From Gari tellinella (Eukaryota; Mollusca; Bivalvia; Cardiida; Psammobiidae), in NCBI GenBank assembly GCA_922989275.2, contig OV277871.1, positions 30,142,693 to 30,206,692 on the forward strand: a stretch of 64,000 bases of DNA, given 5' to 3'. Shown one piece after another: positions 59,322-64,000 of this stretch. The notes under the pieces were generated by a model that worked only from the letters and a program-made list of their open reading frames with translations, did no database searches and had not been told where the DNA came from. A program made the position numbers and the translations under genes. Each line of letters starts with the position of its first letter. Positions within the stretch are counted from its first letter, which is position 1.

Positions 59322-59490
59322 AGAAATTCATTCCATATCCTAACAGATGGTCAACTAAAGCAGGCTAAAATTAAAGCAGGTTGAAAATAAAGCAGAATGT
59401 GCTTTAGAGATCATTCTGCCTTACTTTCAATCGCTTAATTTACATGGTCACCTGTCTTCAAAACTAGAAACAGGCTATGTAGTAATAGTA
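59322..59490. mobile_element. Family A fragment
   Basis: AGCAGGCTAAAATTAAAGCA with a duplicated arm, to CAGGCTATGTAGTAATAG. Confidence 0.6.
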
Positions 59491-60995
59491 GACTTATTAA
59501 TAGTTGATACGGAAATTACGATATGCACAAACCAACAGAAATTATGTCATTCCAGAGTGTTAAGCTATATCCACCCGTAAGCCGTGTCATAAACATCTCA
59601 AATTTATTCCTTCTCTGAATTCAAGTCTATTCAGTACTCAAGTAGAGCCCATCCAATAGAAATAATAATTATAAACTTCCTTCTACGAAATTGTCCATGC
59701 ATGATCTACGTGATCGCTTAAACTGCCAACATTTTACATCAAATACCCCTTAACCCTCATTGCGAAGGTAACATTGATGTATATGCATCTTTCGCAAACA
59801 GTGAAAACCCAGATCAGAGGGCTCCTTCAGGAGCCCTCTGATCTGGGTCTACATTGTTTGTCATTGAAACTTTTAATTATTTTGGATAGACTTCTCTAAA
59901 AGTCAGAATAAAATAGTCATAATTTAGAAAATGGACAAGCTCATATTGAAAGTCAGAATATTAAGTATGTTAACCCCAATTGTACTAGCATTTGAAAACT
60001 GTTCTGATCCTAATAAGCCAAGTATATCAGTCAATGACTTAGAATCAAAACCGGTTCACAAGTTTTAGAAACAGTAAATTACGCTCAAATTGGTATAAAA
60101 TAATTTGACAATTATATAGAGGAGATAGCTATATCATATTCAGAGGGCTCAAGACATCAGATTTAAATCGGATTATATGGCTGAACATAATCTTGTGTGA
60201 TGATCTTGCTATTTATACATGTGTAGTAAAACTTGTACTGCTTATTAAACCTCTAAAGACGCCATTTACACAGGGATATGCCTATATAGGCTACAGCATT
60301 GCATGAATCTCGCATTTTTTTCATGATTGTCCCTTAAAAATTTGTCTGGTGTGGGGAGAAGGGCGCTTCGAGGAAAAAAATCCATTTTCGGCAAATTCTG
60401 CTAGTTTCTGTTCCATTCCAGAGAATAGAGAGATCACAAAGGGATATTATTCTAAGCATTAAAGACAGACTGTACGCGTATAAATCTACCTGAAGATTGT
60501 CGGCATAAGCCATTGATATGTAAACCAGTCTGCTACGTATTCGAATGACATCGAAACTGATGCGCTTGACATATTTTCTATCTAATTAAAATAGAAAACT
60601 AGCAGATGATGATTGGTCTAAACAAAGTGTTGAGGAAACTCCTTCAGCTTCGTCTGAACCAATACAGTGGCTAACATATATTAAATGAAAGACAAAATTT
60701 CAGCTATCCCGTGATGTAAAATGATTCTATAGCGTACCAGACGCAGACATAGAGCTTAAGATCATGAATTATAATTAAATTCTAAATAAACGGTAGGCCT
60801 AATATGTTTTTAAAGTTAAGAAAAATAGCTGAAAATGTAAGATGTCATCCAGACATTTTGACAGGGGGACACCGTGTCCCCCAGAATTTTGGACCTAAGC
60901 TTAGAGCACAACACTGATTTACACATCCTGTACCTGTGGAGGATACCACTTCTCAAGGGACTCACAAGCTTTCTGCATTACTTTAGCCCTGCATT
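59491..60995. other. Repeat-poor DNA
   Basis: Apart from the family B fragment at 59752-59872 and a GGGGGACACCGTGTCCCCC palindrome at 60865-60883, no gene or family copy. A 76-codon plus ORF just upstream (59092-59322) has no motif. Confidence 0.5.
59752..59872. mobile_element. Family B fragment
   Basis: AACAGTGAAAACCCAGATCA / CTGATCTGGGTCTACATTG hairpin, loop CCTTCAGG. Confidence 0.7.
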
Positions 60996-61255
60996 AACCC
61001 ATTACCCCATAAATACATCTTTTTACGCCTCTAATTAATATTCCTCTTCTACAGAAAATTGTTTCAATTTATACGGTAATTTTACTATTTAACATGCACC
61101 AAAAGGTTGATTTTTTCAACCTCACAGATGTTAACTAAAAGCAGCCTGAAAGTAAAGCAGAATGCACCTGAAGGTTTATTCTGCTTTACTTTCAACCTGC
61201 TTTAAGTGGTACATAACCTATTCTCAAGACTAGCAACCGGCTATGGAGTGAAGGG
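60996..61255. mobile_element. Family A MITE (forward)
   Basis: TTAACCCATTACCCCATAA to CTATGGAGTGAAGGGTT. Confidence 0.75.
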
Positions 61256-61276
61256 TTCAAGACTGTCATATTAATT

Positions 61277-61462
61277 CAGAGCTCCAGATAGGGGGAGTAT
61301 TCAAAACCTTAAATCTTTATTTCAGCATTAAACCCTATGGTGTCACTACTCATTAGAATCGTCTTTTCTAAAAAATTCTACAAGAATTAACATCATAGGA
61401 TTTGGTGCTAAAATGATTTCAGTTGGATTTGTTTAGTTTACTCCCTCTTATCTGGAGCCCTG
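61277..61462. mobile_element. Family D MITE
   Basis: CAGAGCTCCAGATAGGGGG to CTTATCTGGAGCCCTG; central hairpin partly eroded. Confidence 0.78.
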
Positions 61463-61573
61463 CCTATTCAAACATTCAGTGGCCACTAGCAAACTTGAGA
61501 ATAGCAAATCAGGATATATGTTTTACTTTATAGCTATAAATCTATCACCTTTTTACAAGTGTCATAAAACAAT

Positions 61574-61795
61574 TTAACTCTTTGCATGCTTGACATTTTT
61601 TTCTTCTGCAACAATTGTGACTAGGTTAATAATTGTCTTAACAAAATAATTTTTTTAATTTCTTTTCAAAACTCATGGGTCAGAGTGTCAAACAGTTTGG
61701 ATCCCGATGAGACGCCCCATTATGTGGCATCTCATCAGGATCCAAACTGTTTGCAAACGTGATTTGAGTTTCACCGCTAACATGCGGTCAAATTC
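61574..61795. mobile_element. Family C MITE
   Basis: TTAACTCTTTGCATGCTTG; hairpin AAACAGTTTGGATCCCGATG / ATCAGGATCCAAACTGTTTG. Confidence 0.78.
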
Positions 61796-62514
61796 TCGAC
61801 TAAATCCTTTTACTCATAAATATCATCTTTAAAAATTTACTGCTTTTTTTGTCAATTTTTTATTTTGGTGCATTTTAATAGAACAAATATAATATTAAAT
61901 ATAAAACAGCTTCGTTCTACATCATACTTCAAGTTACAACATGTCTAATCTGGGTCAAAACTGTTAACAGGTGCCAGTAAAGTAAATTGAGACCATGATG
62001 AAAGTGTCAAGTGCATTGTAAAAATATATATACACCTTGCAGCCATGTTAAAGGCAGTATGTAAGCCAAAATAAAGCATTTTTTAAACCTGAATATTCAG
62101 GCAGATACGTAATCTAAACATATAAAAAGAAGTAATCCGCGATGATTATGGAGGCAGTAAATCTGACAAACACATGAATTTGGTGGAAAAAAAGTCGACT
62201 TTTAAATCCGTTTGTTGACATCCGATCAACGACGGAGATTTTCCGAGTTTGTTCGGCTTGCGCCCGGTAAAGATGTTTTCATAGCTCATTATTAGTGTTT
62301 TCTTCTGACTTGACATAGTTATTTTTAGATTGGAACATTCTAAAACTTTAAAAGGGATGAGTATTCCCTACATCCAGCAAGAAACATTGATAGCTGTATC
62401 TATTGTGCGCAGTATACAGTAGAGAATACATTTTTCTTCCCTGTTTAAACGCAAACGCAATGCACGTAACTGTGGAAATTTACTTTTAGAAGTTTTAACT
62501 ATTATTTTTTAATC
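61796..62514. other. Repeat-poor DNA
   Basis: No gene, hairpin or family copy seen. Confidence 0.5.
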
Positions 62515-62600
62515 TGAGTAGCAAATAGGTTGGAGCCTGATCAAACGCCGGGTTACCCGGCGTCTGACCTGGCTCCAATCTGTTTGCAATGGAAATAATA
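62515..62600. repeat. Family C-type hairpin
   Basis: GCAAATAGGTTGGAGCCTGA...CCGGGTTACCCGG...CCAATCTGTTTGC. Confidence 0.7.
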
Positions 62601-62685
62601 GTTTGTTAACAAATGCGTGTGCTGGGAGAGAATAAAATATCAGTAAAGTTAGCACAGCGGTCTCGTGCTGCACGGGAACGGTTTA

Positions 62686-64000
62686 TGGTCGCAACGTACC
62701 ACTGCCGAAACGTACCAGTCGAAACGTCCCAATTTTCTAGATGGAACGTCCCACTATATAAAAATTATAGAAAATCAGTTTTATTATACTATTTTTGTAT
62801 AATTTATTGTTTTTGAGATTATTCACGATATATAATCTGATTGACTTAGGATATCTGTAATTAAAAAAAATGAACACCCGAAAAAGACGACAATTCAGCA
62901 TGAAAACATTAAAAACTCTTTGATCAAATCTTTAAAGTTAGCCGACTTCGCTTCCCCGCTCAACATATTCAACTCACAAGTTTGTTATTTTCTAAAAGTG
63001 ATTGACAGCGGATTTTACTAATAATTATCCAATTCAAATACACCTTTTGGGAGCATGAAACTTTCCTATTAGGGCCCAGATGTGAAATTAACAAATGGAC
63101 AACGTTTCTTAATCTGCGAGTTACGATGTTCTTGTGTATGTAATGAGTTTACTCGCAGTGATCTGTGAATGATTTTCTGGAATTTTCCGAAAAATGCTGA
63201 AGCTAAAAAAATAAACTTGGCGAAAACAAAACACTTTTCATGAGAGTATAATTATATAAGGTAAATCGTTAATTTCATTCAAGTATCATATATAAACCAA
63301 TAATTTGCTGTCTAATTATGATCTATTGTGATATCCATATCTTTTTTTTTATAATGGCAATTTTGAATTGGAAATTGAACGTTTGCTAAATAAATGAAAC
63401 AAGTTGGGAGTTGGTTTCTGTGTGAATCAATGAGACATTTAAAAACGTTAAGAAAAGATAAGAAAGTCGCAAACATTTGAACAATTTATCAAAGTGTGCC
63501 GATGTTCACACCCTCGCGAAAAATATTATGCTATGCGATTATCAGTTCATGCCGAATACACAGTGGCATATTAGACTTGACACATGTATGTGTTACGCCT
63601 CTCGTCTGCAACTTTTCCCTTCATGTATGCCGACATTTCAAAAAGTGTAATCGTAGACATGAAACATATACACAGTGAAATAAGGTAACTACTTGGGTGT
63701 GGCATATGCGAATGGAAACTTATCTTTTACAAAATACGAAGATTAATGCGATGCTATAAGTGGATAAAAACAACCCCGCCTTACGGATGATAATACTCAC
63801 ATAGGGAAAGCGTACATCGTATATAAACAAAAAATATTTCATTTCATCCCAGTTACACATATAAATCACTATTTTGTTTTTGCATCTATTAATAATTGTC
63901 AAATATGGTTGTAATATATAATTTTTTTAAAGTGGTACGTTTCGACCAAAAATGGTACGTTTATGCAGTGGGGCGTTAGTGCAGTGGGGTTTTGCGACCA
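62686..64000. mobile_element. TIR element reaching the right window edge
   Basis: TGGTCGCAACGTACCACTGC at 62686 is inverted at 63980-64000 (GCAGTGGGGTTTTGCGACCA). Both sub-termini repeat CGAAACGTACC and CCCCACTGC-like motifs. The inside is AT-rich with no convincing ORF. The right limit coincides with the window end, so the TIR and any target duplication cannot be closed. Confidence 0.55.

Noticed and set aside
59092..59322. Plus-strand ORF of 76 codons in unique sequence
   Set aside because: Low-complexity hydrophobic composition with no motif; length expected by chance in 64 kb.
60955..60996. Possible minus-strand exon reading KACESLEKWYPPQ before GTACAGG
   Set aside because: Its left part is the end of a hairpin repeat (CTTTCTGCATTACTTTAG) and no neighbouring exon was found, so the resemblance to a C2-domain end is probably chance.

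Overview
This window is eukaryotic nuclear DNA from an invertebrate, most probably a bivalve mollusc. The reasons are short exons with GT-AG introns, an AT-rich background, mosaics of miniature transposons, tandem-repeat-bearing Helitron-like elements of the pearl/HINE kind known from bivalves, and an intronless B-box gene of a type expanded in bivalves. The species call is inference; the exons and repeats are read directly from the sequence. No bacterial, CRISPR or viral locus was seen.

Genes. (1) On the minus strand, positions 34903 down to 11477, eleven exons splice in frame to a stop and give the last 430 residues of a GAP1-family Ras GTPase-activating protein (RASA2/RASA3 type): the distal half of the RasGAP domain, a PH domain, a BTK-type zinc motif and the C-terminal tail. 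The N-terminal C2 domains and the first half of RasGAP were not found. One isolated well-spliced candidate exon lies at 41885-42018. (2) On the minus strand, 57811-55901, an intact single-exon 636-residue B-box/coiled-coil/beta-propeller protein (TRIM-like without RING). (3) A frameshifted Tc1-type transposase inside a 1.5 kb element at 13870-15387.

Everything else is mostly repeats. I name nine short families A-I. A, B and C end in TTAA and look piggyBac-derived. D has CAGGGCTCCAGATAAG ends and, in the cleanest copies, 6-bp target duplications (hAT-like). E, F and G have CAGT-type ends at TA (pogo/Tc1-like). H and I are long hairpins. Larger elements are five Helitron-like elements with internal tandem arrays (23311-24583, 26871-27883, 32687-34048, 43375-44744, 51495-52975), a 1.67 kb TTAA-flanked element (25123-26793), a 1.14 kb pogo-like element (38506-39643), a 726-bp hAT-like element (49576-50301), a tRNA-type SINE (50331-50818) and a TIR element reaching the right edge (62686-64000). 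Nesting is frequent and often readable to the base.

Layout: 1-11.4 kb is repeats. 11.4-35 kb is the 3' part of the Ras-GAP gene, whose introns are packed with MITEs that stop 7-50 bp from the exons. 35-55.7 kb is repeats with one or two candidate exons. 55.9-57.8 kb is the TRIM-like gene, with family D MITEs on both sides. 58-62 kb is sparser repeats and 62.6-64 kb is the terminal TIR element. Both genes are followed within 60 bp of their stop codons by a family D MITE in the same relative orientation, which carries AATAAA on the coding strand.
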